The position numbers and the translations under genes were made by a program. The notes under the pieces were generated by a model that did not search any database, had not been told where the DNA came from, and was given only the letters and a program-made list of their open reading frames with translations. This document shows positions 1-10,171 of a stretch of 64,000 nt of DNA, piece after piece (position 1 is the stretch's first letter; each line of letters opens with the position of its first letter). The DNA comes from Paenibacillus thermotolerans (lineage in GTDB: Bacteria > Bacillota > Bacilli > Paenibacillales > YIM-B00363), in the NCBI RefSeq assembly GCF_028745515.1, contig NZ_JAQZSG010000002.1:1-64000 (forward strand). Reading direction: 5' to 3'.

Positions 1-774
1 ATTCGCCGAAATAGCGCGGTGAAACTTCACTATCTCGGTTGATCCATAGACTTTTGGTGAAAGTGCGGCGTAATAAGGATGTCGGACCTCACTATTTGCT
101 AAGAATGTAGCGGATTCGCCGAAATAGCGCGGTGAAACTTCACTATCTCGGTTGATCCATAGACTTTTGGTGACAGTGCGGCGTAATAAGGATGTCGGAC
201 CTCACTATTTGCTAAGAATGTAGCGGATTCGCCGAAATAGCGCGGTGAAACTTCACTATCTCGGTTGATCCGTCGACTTTTGGTGAGAGTGCGGCGGAAT
301 AAGAATGTCCGATCTCACTATCGGCTCCGAATGTAGCGGGTTCGTCGAAATAGCGAGGTGAAACTTCACTATCTAGGTTGATCCATAGACTTTTGGGTGG
401 GAGTGCGGCGGAATAAGGAGGTCTGACCTCACTATTTGCTCAGTATGTAGCGGATTCGCCGAAATAGCGCAATGAAACTTCACGATCTCGGTTGATCCAT
501 ACACTTTTGGTGGGAGTGCGGCGGAATAAGGATGTCGGACCTCACTATTTGCTGAGAATGGAGCGGGTTCGCCGAAATAGCGCGGTGAAACTTCACTATC
601 GAGGTTGCCATAGACTTTTGGGTGGGAGTGCGGCGGAATAAGGATGTCGGACCTCACTATTTGCTGAGAATGTAGCGGGTTCGCCGAAATAGCGCGGTGA
701 AACTTCACTATCTAGGTTGCCATAGACTTTTGGGTGGGAGTGCGGCGGAATAAGGATGTCGGACCTCACTATCG
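1..774. repeat. Tandem array of a 113-bp repeat, about 6.9 copies
   Basis: Copies begin at about 1, 114, 227, 340, 454, 567 and 680, a period of 113 bp (one copy is 114 because of an extra G). The last copy breaks off near 774. Copies differ by a few substitutions each. Every unit contains two related half-motifs ending in TTCACTAT and CCTCACTAT, and the short inverted repeat GTGAAACTTCAC (first copy 19-30). The minus strand reads open through several copies, giving repetitive peptides, but no ribosome binding site or codon signature supports a gene. The array continues off the left edge, so its full length is unknown. Function is unknown. Confidence 0.9.
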
Positions 775-777
775 GGG

Positions 778-990
778 AATAGCAGCGAAACGTCATAAAT
801 TGAGTTTATACATTTTGATAAGTTCAGTTTTTGAGCGTATTCCAACGAGATAGCAGAGTTTTCACACCTTTAATGTCACTTTTTGAGCTTAAATCTTGCG
901 GCTTCGGTATAGATACCGATCAGGCGGCCTAATAAGCTCAATTTTAGAGCCTAACGCGACATATAAGCCGCAGATTTGAGCTTACGGCAG
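778..990. repeat. Intergenic inverted-repeat element
   Basis: This non-coding stretch contains a long imperfect inverted repeat: AAATCTTGCGGCTT at 891-904 pairs with AAGCCGCAGATTT at 965-977. An inner perfect hairpin, CGGTAT at 905-910 with ATACCG at 913-918, lies inside it. Several GAGCTTA/TAAGCTC motifs are scattered through it. The 18-mer TGTCACTTTTTGAGCTTA at 874-891 recurs exactly at 13193-13210, which suggests a dispersed repeat family. I see no gene here. Confidence 0.6.
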
Positions 991-999
991 GAAAACAAT

Positions 1000-1034
1000 C
1001 AAAAAAGAGCAACCGCCGCTAAAGGCAATTGCTC
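1000..1034 (-). terminator. Rho-independent terminator of the tRNA-Arg gene
   Basis: Read on the minus strand, GAGCAA (1034-1029) pairs with TTGCTC (1012-1007), with further pairing inside, and is followed by six T residues. It sits about 20 bp beyond the CCA end of the tRNA, where a terminator is expected. Confidence 0.8.
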
Positions 1035-1054
1035 TCATATTATGCATTATGTAA

Positions 1055-1129
1055 TGGCGCGCTCGCAGGGAATTGAACCCCGATCTCAGGCTCCGGAGGC
1101 CTGCGTCATATCCATTGGACCACGAGCGC
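1055..1129 (-). tRNA. tRNA-Arg (anticodon CCG)
   Basis: The minus strand folds as a full cloverleaf. The 7-bp acceptor stem pairs GCGCTCG with CGAGCGC, the discriminator base is G and CCA is encoded (1055-1057). The anticodon stem CAGGC/GCCTG closes the loop CTCCGGA, placing CCG at the anticodon, which reads the arginine codon CGG. The T arm carries GGTTCAATTCC. It is transcribed divergently from the glycolytic operon and ends at a terminator near 1000-1034. Confidence 0.95.
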
Positions 1130-1243
1130 ATATGAATCAGTGACAGCGAATTAAAGTATATGATAACCGGAGCCAAAAATCAAGCATAATATTCGGCCAA
1201 TTCATGGAAGGCAAAAATCGATACTCGCCTGCTGCAAAAATGG

Positions 1244-1272
1244 TTGCAACCCTTAAAACCGTAATGTAAAAT
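1244..1272 (+). promoter_or_regulatory. SigA-type promoter of the cggR glycolytic operon
   Basis: A TTGCAA -35 box (1244-1249) is separated by exactly 17 bp from a TAAAAT -10 box (1267-1272). Transcription would start near 1279, just upstream of the CggR operator, which matches the promoter-then-operator arrangement known for cggR in Bacillus subtilis. Confidence 0.7.
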
Positions 1273-1306
1273 ATAAGACGAAGCGAAGAAATTTTTTTGC
1301 AGCAAG

Positions 1307-1342
1307 TGGGACTTAAATTGCAGTGGTGGGACATTTTACGTC
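1307..1342 (+). promoter_or_regulatory. CggR operator (two direct half-sites)
   Basis: Two direct repeats with a 20-bp period are visible: TGGGAC (1307-1312), six bases, TGCA (1319-1322), four bases, then TGGGAC (1327-1332), six bases, CGTC (1339-1342). The B. subtilis CggR operator has the layout CGGGAC-N6-TGTC repeated after N4, so architecture and most bases match. The site lies about 30 bp downstream of the predicted start point, where bound CggR would block elongation until fructose-1,6-bisphosphate rises. Confidence 0.8.
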
Positions 1343-1453
1343 CAACAGTGTGTTATTAAGGTATTCAGGACACACTTGGAAGTGATGGTTTTTTACATCA
1401 AGGGCTGCTGGCGCTTTCCCAAGCGACAAGGCAGCCGCGGTAGGAGGTTCGCC

Positions 1454-2512
1454 GTGCGAACCGTTCTTGAATTACAGAAGGTGCTTGCACCGGACATCGT
1501 AGACACTTTAAAGAAGCGATATTCCATTCTTCGGCAAATCCGGTACTCCGGCTTGGTCGGTAGAAGAACGCTGGCATCCGCGCTGAACATGACGGAGCGG
1601 ATGCTGCGGGCGGAAACCGAGTTTCTGAAGGCGCAAGGGCTGCTGGACATCGACGCCGCAGGCATGCGCGTGAACGAAACCGGGGCGGAGCTGCTCGACG
1701 AGATGGAGCCGATGATGAAGGAATGGTTCGGCCTCACGGTGCTCGAGGACAAAATCGCAGCCGCCTTCGGGCTGCGTCAAGTCGTCGTCGTGCCCGGCGA
1801 CTCCGACAAGGACCCGCTCGCCAAGCGCGAGCTGGGCAAAGCCGGCGCCGCGGCGCTGACGAAAGCGGCGGGAGCCGCTGCCGCACAGGCGCCGGAACAA
1901 GACACCGGCCACCCGCTCGTAATCGCCGTAACCGGCGGCTCCACCATCGTCGAGGTAGCCGCGCATCTTAACGCATCCCCGCACCTAAGGGGGGCGCTGT
2001 ACGTACCGGCGCGCGGCGGGCTCGGCGAGAGCGTCGAGCTACAAGCCGGCACGATCGCATCCGCCATGGCGAAAAAAACCGGCGGCGGCTACCGGCTCAT
2101 GCACGTGCCGGACGACGTGAGCGAGGAAGCGATCCAATCGCTCATGAGCGAGCCGCATATCCGCGAAGTGGCCGACATCGTGCGTGAGGCGCGCATCGTC
2201 GTGCACGGCATCGGCGAAGCGATCGTCATGGCGAAGCGCCGCCGCGTCGACCAAGAGACGATCCGCATGCTTCAAGAAGGCGGGGCGGTTGCCGAAGCGT
2301 TCGGCTACTACTTCAACCAAGACGGCAGCGTCGTACACCGGATGCCTACCGTCGGCCTCCGCCTGGAGGACATCGAGCGCACCGAGACGGTCATCGCCGT
2401 CGCCGGAGGCGCGAGCAAGGCGCAGGCGATTGCCGCCGTGCTCCGCAACGGGCACGAGGACGTGCTCGTCATCGACGAAGCGGCGGCGCAGCACATGCTT
2501 CAGTTCTCATGA
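1454..2512 (+). CDS. cggR: Central glycolytic genes regulator CggR (SorC/DeoR type)
   Basis: Repressor of the downstream gapA-pgk-tpiA-gpmI-eno genes, expected to respond to fructose-1,6-bisphosphate. The N-terminal ~90 residues hold a winged-helix DNA-binding domain with the CggR-like stretch GRRTLASALNMTERMLRAE. The rest is a SorC-type sugar-phosphate binding domain containing VTGGSTIVEVA and an ARGGLGE segment. The GTG start at 1454 is chosen because a TAGGAGG ribosome binding site lies at 1441-1447 and the protein then aligns with the start of known CggR. An upstream in-frame ATG at 1376 would add 26 residues of unlike sequence and overlap the leader. Length is 352 aa. It is the first gene of the operon and lies behind a matching operator. 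Confidence 0.95.
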   Translation: MRTVLELQKVLAPDIVDTLKKRYSILRQIRYSGLVGRRTLASALNMTERMLRAETEFLKAQGLLDIDAAGMRVNETGAELLDEMEPMMKEWFGLTVLEDKIAAAFGLRQVVVVPGDSDKDPLAKRELGKAGAAALTKAAGAAAAQAPEQDTGHPLVIAVTGGSTIVEVAAHLNASPHLRGALYVPARGGLGESVELQAGTIASAMAKKTGGGYRLMHVPDDVSEEAIQSLMSEPHIREVADIVREARIVVHGIGEAIVMAKRRRVDQETIRMLQEGGAVAEAFGYYFNQDGSVVHRMPTVGLRLEDIERTETVIAVAGGASKAQAIAAVLRNGHEDVLVIDEAAAQHMLQFS

Positions 2513-2561
2513 CGGATTGCCTCGAACACTGCAACTGTCGCACAACGCTCGAGACGCCGTC
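2511..2561 (+). promoter_or_regulatory. Stem-loop in the cggR-gapA intergenic region
   Basis: GACGG (2511-2515) pairs with CCGTC (2557-2561), and CTCGA (2521-2525) pairs with TCGAG (2549-2553), giving a two-part stem over the cggR stop codon. In B. subtilis the cggR-gapA transcript is cut just upstream of gapA, and a hairpin at the new 5' end stabilises the gapA message. This structure sits at the equivalent place; the processing role here is inference. Confidence 0.5.
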
Positions 2562-2583
2562 TTGAAATAAACATTTTTTATAA

Positions 2584-3606
<1,023 letters not shown>

Positions 3607-3637
3607 GAGACAAAGCTCTCTCAGATCCGCGGCACGG

Positions 3638-3673
3638 AAGGCGCACCGGTTCTTAACGGAACGGGGGCGCCTT
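3638..3673 (+). promoter_or_regulatory. Stem-loop between gapA and pgk
   Basis: AAGGCGC (3638-3644) pairs with GCGCCTT (3667-3673), with GGTTC/GAAC pairing inside. No T-run follows, so it is more likely an mRNA-stabilising or processing structure than a full terminator. It could help keep gapA mRNA more abundant than the distal genes. Confidence 0.5.
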
Positions 3674-3722
3674 TCGGCGGGTTTGCGAACGTTAAGAGCT
3701 TATCCGCGGGAGGGACAAACAC

Positions 3723-4910
3723 ATGGCATATAACAAAAAGAGCGTCAAAGACGTAGATGTTTCCGGTAAAAAAGTGTTCGTGCGCGTAGACTTCAACGTT
3801 CCGCTGGAAAACGGCCGAATTACGGACGATACCCGGATCCGCGAAACGGTGCCGACGATCCAATACTTAATCGACAAAGGCGCAAAGGTAATCCTTGCAA
3901 GCCATTTGGGCCGTCCGAAGGGTCAAGTAAACGAGGAAATGCGTTTGACTCCGGCAGCCGAACGTCTTTCGGAGCTGCTCGGCCGTCCGGTTGCGAAGGC
4001 TGACGAAGCGGTAGGCGATGCAGTCAAAGCGAAGGTTAACGCGCTTAACGACGGAGACGTGCTTCTGCTCGAGAACGTCCGCTTCTATGCCGGCGAAGAG
4101 AAGAACGATCCGGAGCTTGCGAAGCAATTCGCCGAGCTTGCGGACCTGTACGTCAACGACGCGTTCGGCGCCGCACACCGCGCCCATGCGTCCACCGAAG
4201 GCATCGCGCATTATTTGCCGGCCGTTTCCGGCTTGCTGATGGAGAAGGAGCTGGCCGTACTCGGCAAGGCGCTCTCCAATCCGGACCGCCCGTTCACGGC
4301 GATTGTCGGCGGCGCGAAAGTGAAAGACAAAATCGACGTCATCAACAATTTGCTCGAAATCGCCGACAACGTCATTATCGGCGGCGGCCTTTCCTACACG
4401 TTCCTCAAGGCGCAAGGCAACGAAATCGGCAAATCGCTGGTCGACAACGAGAAGCTTGACGTAGCGCTCGGCTTTATCGAGAAGGCGAAGACGAAGGGCG
4501 TTAACTTCCTGCTGCCGGTCGACATCGTTGTAGCCGACAAGTTCGGCGCCGACGCCAACACGCAAATCGTTGACGTTACCGCGATTCCGGCTGACTGGGA
4601 AGGCATCGACATCGGACCGAAAACCCGCGAGAAGTACGCAGACGTCATCAAGTCGTCCAAGCTCGTCGTATGGAACGGACCGATGGGCGTATTCGAAATC
4701 GAGCCTTTCTCGCACGGCACTCGCGCCGTAGCGCAAGCATGCGCCGAAACGTCCGGCTACACGGTCATCGGCGGCGGCGACTCGGCGGCGGCGGTGGAGA
4801 AGTTCAATCTTGGCGACAAGATGGACCATATTTCCACGGGCGGCGGCGCGTCGCTTGAGTTTATGGAAGGCAAGGCGCTCCCGGGCGTTGTGGCTTTGAA
4901 CGATAAGTAA
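3723..4910 (+). CDS. pgk: Phosphoglycerate kinase
   Basis: Transfers phosphate from 1,3-bisphosphoglycerate to ADP in glycolysis. The N-terminal signature [11 protein letters not shown] and the substrate-binding stretch [10 protein letters not shown] are present. [12 protein letters not shown] and the nucleotide-binding [12 protein letters not shown] near the C terminus are also intact. Length of 395 aa is normal. The ATG at 3723 follows a GGGAGGG ribosome binding site. Third gene of the glycolytic operon, 116 bp after gapA. Confidence 0.98.
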   Translation: MAYNKKSVKDVDVSGKKVFVRVDFNVPLENGRITDDTRIRETVPTIQYLIDKGAKVILASHLGRPKGQVNEEMRLTPAAERLSELLGRPVAKADEAVGDAVKAKVNALNDGDVLLLENVRFYAGEEKNDPELAKQFAELADLYVNDAFGAAHRAHASTEGIAHYLPAVSGLLMEKELAVLGKALSNPDRPFTAIVGGAKVKDKIDVINNLLEIADNVIIGGGLSYTFLKAQGNEIGKSLVDNEKLDVALGFIEKAKTKGVNFLLPVDIVVADKFGADANTQIVDVTAIPADWEGIDIGPKTREKYADVIKSSKLVVWNGPMGVFEIEPFSHGTRAVAQACAETSGYTVIGGGDSAAAVEKFNLGDKMDHISTGGGASLEFMEGKALPGVVALNDK

Positions 4911-4961
4911 CCATCGCAAAAGTGATGTATTATGATCTGTAAGAGGCAGGAGGCGGGCATT

Positions 4962-5723
4962 TTGAGCAGAAAACCGATTATCGCAGGCAATTGGAAAATG
5001 TTTAAAACAGGCTCCGAAGCCGTAGCGTTTGTGAACGAAGTGAAGGATGCGGTTGCAAAGGTCGACGGCGTGGAAGCGGTCGTTTGCGCACCGTTCACGG
5101 CGCTTCCGGCATTGGTGGAGGCGGCGAAGGGCACAGCCGTCGGAGTCGGCGCGCAAAACATGCACTGGGAAGAATCCGGCGCATACACAGGCGAAGTTTC
5201 CGGTCTTATGCTGAAGGATTTAGGCGTCCAGTATGTCATCTTGGGCCATTCCGAGCGCCGCCAATACTTCGCGGAGACGGACGAAACGGTCAACAAGAAG
5301 ACACATGCTGCGTTCAAGTACGGCTTAACGCCGATCGTATGCGTTGGCGAAAAGCTGGAAGAGCGCGAAGCGGGCAGCACAAAAGACGTTTGCCGCGTGC
5401 AGACGGTCGGCGCGCTGCAAGGTTTAACCGCCGAGCAAGCGGCGAGCGTCGTGATCGCTTACGAGCCGATCTGGGCGATCGGCACGGGCAAATCGTCGAC
5501 GGCGGAAGACGCGAATGAAGTCATCGGCTACATCCGCAGCGTCGTCGCCGAGCAGTTCGGCGCGGATACGGCTGCGAACATCCGCATCCAATACGGCGGC
5601 AGCGTAAAGCCGGCGAACGTGCGCGAGTACCTCGGCGCGTCGGACATCGACGGAGCCCTGGTCGGCGGCGCATCGCTGGAGACGGCTTCGTACGCGGCGC
5701 TCGTCGAGGGGGCGCGGGCATGA
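4962..5723 (+). CDS. tpiA: Triosephosphate isomerase
   Basis: Interconverts dihydroxyacetone phosphate and glyceraldehyde-3-phosphate. The catalytic residues are visible: Lys in GNWKMFKT, His in ILGHSERR and Glu in [12 protein letters not shown], plus the phosphate-binding YGGSVKP. The TTG at 4962 is chosen because AGGAGG lies at 4948-4953, the product then begins [11 protein letters not shown] like other bacterial TpiA proteins, and the length becomes 253 aa, the usual size. An in-frame ATG at 4932 would overlap this ribosome binding site. Its stop overlaps the gpmI start by four bases (ATGA), indicating coupled translation. Confidence 0.97.
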   Translation: MSRKPIIAGNWKMFKTGSEAVAFVNEVKDAVAKVDGVEAVVCAPFTALPALVEAAKGTAVGVGAQNMHWEESGAYTGEVSGLMLKDLGVQYVILGHSERRQYFAETDETVNKKTHAAFKYGLTPIVCVGEKLEEREAGSTKDVCRVQTVGALQGLTAEQAASVVIAYEPIWAIGTGKSSTAEDANEVIGYIRSVVAEQFGADTAANIRIQYGGSVKPANVREYLGASDIDGALVGGASLETASYAALVEGARA

Positions 5724-7270
5724 GCGAAGCAAACGGACGCCGGCCCAAACCGGTAGCTTTGATCATTCTCGACGGTTTCGGGCTGCGCGGCGAGACGGAA
5801 GGCAACGCCGTCGCCCAAGCGAAGAAACCGAATTACGACCGCTATTGGAATACGTACCCGCATACGACATTGACCGCCCACGGCGAGGCTGTCGGTTTGC
5901 CGGAAGGGCAGATGGGCAACTCCGAGGTAGGTCACTTGAACATCGGAGCGGGACGGATCGTGTATCAGGATTTGACCCGGATTTCGAAATCGATCCGCGA
6001 AGGGGAATTTTTCGATAACGAAACGATTCTCGGCGCGATTCGCCATGCCAAAAACAACGGCAAAAAGCTTCACCTGTACGGCTTGCTATCCGACGGAGGG
6101 GTGCACAGCCATATCGAGCATCTCTTCGCGCTGCTGGACGTTGCGAAGAAGGAGCAGCTGGACGAAGTATATATCCACGCGTTCTTGGACGGCCGCGACG
6201 TAGCGCCGGACAGCGCGCAGAAATATATGAGCGCTCTCCAAGAGAAAATCGCGCAGGTCGGCGTAGGTAAAATCGCTACCGTTCAAGGCCGCTACTATGC
6301 CATGGACCGCGACAAGCGATGGGAGCGGACCGAGAAATCGTACCGCGCCATGGTGTACGGCGAAGGCCCGAAGTACACGGATCCGATGAAGGCGATTATC
6401 GAGTCGCACGAGAAATCGGTGTTCGACGAATTCGTCATGCCGACGGTCATCGTGAAAGAGGACGGCCAGCCGGTCGGTCTCGTCGAATCCGGCGACTCGG
6501 TCGTATTCTTCAACTTCCGTCCGGACCGCGCCATACAGTTGTCCCAAGTGTTTACGAACGCGGATTTCCGCGGCTTCGACCGGGGCGATAAGGCGCCGAA
6601 AAACTTGTACTTCGTCTGCTTGACGCTGTTCGACGAGTCCGTTGACGGTTTCGTCGCTTACAAGCCGAAGGAGCTCGACAACACATACGGTGAAGTGCTT
6701 GTGCAGAACGGCTTGAAGCAGCTGCGCATCGCCGAAACCGAGAAATACCCGCACGTCACGTTCTTCTTCAGCGGCGGCCGCGACGTTAAGCTGCCGGGCG
6801 AGAAGCGCGTGCTCATCAACTCGCCGAAGGTCGCCACGTACGACCTGAAGCCGGAGATGAGCGCCTATGAGGTAGCCGAAGCGTGCGTCAACGAAATCGA
6901 GTCCGACGAGCACGACGCCATCGTCCTCAACTTCGCGAATCCCGACATGGTCGGCCATTCCGGCTTGCTCGAGCCGACGATCCGCGCGGTGGAAGCGACG
7001 GACGAATGCCTCGGCAAGGTGGTCGAAGCGATCCTTGCCAAAGGCGGAGTCGCGATCATTACCGCAGACCACGGCAACGCGGACGTCGTCACGAATCCCG
7101 ACGGCACGCGCAACACGGCTCACACGATCAACCCGGTGCCGCTCATCTTGACGCAAGAAGGCGTATCTTTACGGGACGACGGCATCTTGGCGGATATCGC
7201 CCCGACGCTGCTCCAATTGCTTCAGCTGAAGCAGCCGCCGGAGATGACGGGCAAAAGCTTGATCAAGTAA
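5720..7270 (+). CDS. gpmI: 2,3-bisphosphoglycerate-independent phosphoglycerate mutase
   Basis: Manganese-dependent enzyme converting 3- to 2-phosphoglycerate. The nucleophilic serine lies in [10 protein letters not shown] (Ser68), and the metal-binding segment TADHGNAD is present toward the C terminus, as in the alkaline phosphatase superfamily. [10 protein letters not shown] and the GRYYAMDRD substrate loop are intact. Length of 516 aa is typical. It overlaps tpiA by four bases. This cofactor-independent enzyme is the usual mutase of spore-forming Firmicutes. Confidence 0.97.
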   Translation: MSEANGRRPKPVALIILDGFGLRGETEGNAVAQAKKPNYDRYWNTYPHTTLTAHGEAVGLPEGQMGNSEVGHLNIGAGRIVYQDLTRISKSIREGEFFDNETILGAIRHAKNNGKKLHLYGLLSDGGVHSHIEHLFALLDVAKKEQLDEVYIHAFLDGRDVAPDSAQKYMSALQEKIAQVGVGKIATVQGRYYAMDRDKRWERTEKSYRAMVYGEGPKYTDPMKAIIESHEKSVFDEFVMPTVIVKEDGQPVGLVESGDSVVFFNFRPDRAIQLSQVFTNADFRGFDRGDKAPKNLYFVCLTLFDESVDGFVAYKPKELDNTYGEVLVQNGLKQLRIAETEKYPHVTFFFSGGRDVKLPGEKRVLINSPKVATYDLKPEMSAYEVAEACVNEIESDEHDAIVLNFANPDMVGHSGLLEPTIRAVEATDECLGKVVEAILAKGGVAIITADHGNADVVTNPDGTRNTAHTINPVPLILTQEGVSLRDDGILADIAPTLLQLLQLKQPPEMTGKSLIK

Positions 7271-7301
7271 TCCATCAACGGGATTAATGATTATGCTTAT
7301 G

Positions 7302-7328
7302 AAATAGTAAGCAATGAAACTATTTTTT
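7302..7328 (+). terminator. Weak attenuator-like hairpin before eno
   Basis: AAATAGT (7302-7308) pairs with ACTATTT (7319-7325) and is followed by three more T residues. The 7-bp AT-rich stem is weak, so partial read-through into eno is expected. It lies between the gpmI stop and the eno ribosome binding site. Confidence 0.4.
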
Positions 7329-7333
7329 ATTAA

Positions 7334-8641
<1,308 letters not shown>

Positions 8642-8702
8642 GCTTAAAGCTTTTGGCGTACAATTGAATAAAAGCACGATTTAATTCAAAGGGGAGTCGC
8701 TC

Positions 8703-9398
8703 GTGGGAAGATGGATCGTTACGCTGGCATTTTTGGTGGGATCCTTCGCTCTTACGCAGTGGCTCCCTTTCTCGTCTTATTTCAAAAACGTCGACACGAT
8801 GATTCACGAGTTCGGCCATGCGGCGGCCACGCTTGTGCTTTCGGGGGATGTCATGTACATTCACCTGTACGAGGATCACAGCGGCGTCACGCAATCGGCG
8901 GTGCAGGAAGGCTGGCAGGTCATTCCGGTGGCGTTGTCGGGGTATATTGCGGCGTCGTTTTTTACGGTGCTGCTGTTTTATTTGCATCATAAGTCGCGTT
9001 ATCGGACCGGGCTCTTCATCGTTACGGCTGTGGCCGCGGCGAGCCTGCTCCTCTTTGTCCGCAACGATTATGGCGCACAGTGGCTGCTCGGGTTTCTCGG
9101 GTTGAACGCCGTTGCATTTTTGCTCCCGATCGGGCCTGTTCGCACGGCTTATTACTTGCTCATAGCGTTCCTTACGCTTGTGGAGTCCGTATTAAGCGCA
9201 CTCACCGTGATGCTGCTGTCCTGGAACGATGCGAAAGCGGCCGGAGACGCGGCGAATTTGGCCGGTGCGACCGGAGTTCCTGCGATCGTTTGGGGCGTGC
9301 TGTTTTTCCTGATCGCCATGTGGAGCGCCAAGAAGGCGATCGGATTTTTCGTCCCCTCCTCGAAAAAACGAAAGCAAGACCGAGCGTTTCCTATGTAG
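8703..9398 (+). CDS. Membrane protein with M50-type HEFGH motif
   Basis: A 231-aa integral membrane protein with about five or six hydrophobic segments. Residues ~38-42 read HEFGH, the zinc-binding HExxH motif of M50-type intramembrane metalloproteases, set near the N terminus as in the M50B-like family. I do not see the family's usual second metal ligand motif (NPDG), so activity is uncertain. A basic C-terminal tail (SSKKRKQDR) follows the last segment. GTG start with AAGGGGAG at 8688-8695. Located 61 bp downstream of eno on the same strand; the substrate is unknown. Confidence 0.7.
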   Translation: MGRWIVTLAFLVGSFALTQWLPFSSYFKNVDTMIHEFGHAAATLVLSGDVMYIHLYEDHSGVTQSAVQEGWQVIPVALSGYIAASFFTVLLFYLHHKSRYRTGLFIVTAVAAASLLLFVRNDYGAQWLLGFLGLNAVAFLLPIGPVRTAYYLLIAFLTLVESVLSALTVMLLSWNDAKAAGDAANLAGATGVPAIVWGVLFFLIAMWSAKKAIGFFVPSSKKRKQDRAFPM

Positions 9399-9517
9399 TT
9401 GACTTTGAATTTTTCGGCCGGGCGGGACATACGTCCAATCGACAGGAGCGGAGGGCGCATACCCTAACATTGGAAAGAGTCGCTAAGACTCAATAATTCC
9501 AATGGAGGTGCAGCAGC

Positions 9518-9619
9518 ATGTCGGCAGTTAAAGGCGGCTTGTATACCAGCACGGGTGTCATCCTCGTTCTGTTCATCCTTCTTGTCATCATTTCCCGCAC
9601 GTTCTATTGGGGGTATTGA
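9518..9619 (+). CDS. YjcZ-like short membrane peptide
   Basis: A 33-aa peptide with a short Gly-containing N terminus, a single hydrophobic segment (VILVLFILLVII) and a Tyr/Trp-rich end (TFYWGY). This layout matches the YjcZ/SscA family of tiny sporulation-associated proteins of Bacilli. The ATG at 9518 has a GGAGGTG ribosome binding site at 9504-9510, and a strong terminator follows at 9634-9680. A role in sporulation is inferred from family resemblance only. Confidence 0.7.
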   Translation: MSAVKGGLYTSTGVILVLFILLVIISRTFYWGY

Positions 9620-9633
9620 TGCATAGCGGGCAG

Positions 9634-9680
9634 TGCCGAAGGGGGCCGACTCCGCAATATTGGCGGCCCTTTCGGTCTTT
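9634..9680 (+). terminator. Terminator after the YjcZ-like gene
   Basis: A long GC-rich stem pairs GCCGAAGGGGGCCG (from 9634) with CGGCCCTTTCGGTC (to 9677), followed by TTT. It separates the short peptide gene from the secG promoter. Confidence 0.75.
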
Positions 9681-9708
9681 ACATACGCCGGGACCCGTGG
9701 ACATATGG

Positions 9709-9737
9709 TTGTCTTTCCAGCTAAAGTGTGCTAGTAT
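9709..9737 (+). promoter_or_regulatory. SigA-type promoter of secG
   Basis: TTGTCT (9709-9714), 17 bp, TAGTAT (9732-9737), about 38 bp ahead of the secG start. Confidence 0.65.
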
Positions 9738-9775
9738 GAGATTTACGTGAGCATTTGGCGCTGGAGGTGGAAGTT

Positions 9776-10018
9776 GTGGCATTTTGGGAACCGTTTTTTA
9801 AAATGCTTCTTATTATCTTTTCTATAGGGTTGATTGCGATTGTTCTGCTGCAGAAAGGGAAGAGCGCAGGGCTGTCCGGCGCGATTACCGGCGGTGCGGA
9901 GCATCTGTTCGGCAAGCAGAAGGCGCGCGGATTGGACTTGCTGCTTCAGCGTCTGACGATGGCGTTCGCGGCGGGCTTCTTTATTTTGACGATTGTAGTC
10001 GCATATGTTGTCGGATAG
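9776..10018 (+). CDS. secG: Preprotein translocase subunit SecG
   Basis: Small subunit of the SecYEG protein-export channel. Two transmembrane segments flank a Gly-rich loop with the family signature [20 protein letters not shown] at 9776 is chosen because GGAGGTGG lies at 9763-9770; the earlier in-frame TTG at 9755 would overlap that site. Length is 80 aa, as expected. It has its own promoter and a terminator, and sits next to rnr, smpB and ssrA as in many Bacilli. Confidence 0.95.
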   Translation: MAFWEPFFKMLLIIFSIGLIAIVLLQKGKSAGLSGAITGGAEHLFGKQKARGLDLLLQRLTMAFAAGFFILTIVVAYVVG

Positions 10019-10048
10019 GAACATTTATACACGAATGAGACGATCATA

Positions 10049-10078
10049 CAGCAGGTGAAACTATGCCTGCTGTTTTTT
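10049..10078 (+). terminator. Terminator after secG
   Basis: CAGCAGG (10049-10055) pairs perfectly with CCTGCTG (10066-10072), followed by TTTTTT. Confidence 0.85.
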
Positions 10079-10171
10079 GTTTTTCTCCCCGGGGTACACT
10101 GTATAAAGAGCAGATTAAGAAATGAAGGATCGACCGCGGGTCGAGGAAGAGATCGAGGTGAGGTTTTTTAC

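Noticed and set aside
1-774. Possible CRISPR array
   Set aside because: The whole 113-bp unit is repeated with no unique spacers between conserved short repeats, and no cas genes are present.
373-796. Minus-strand open frames coding repetitive peptides through the 113-bp array
   Set aside because: They simply translate the tandem repeat, start at different points of the same unit and have no ribosome binding sites.
3867-5165. 432-codon minus-strand frame opposite pgk and tpiA
   Set aside because: Shadow of highly conserved plus-strand glycolytic genes; no start signal and no recognisable product.
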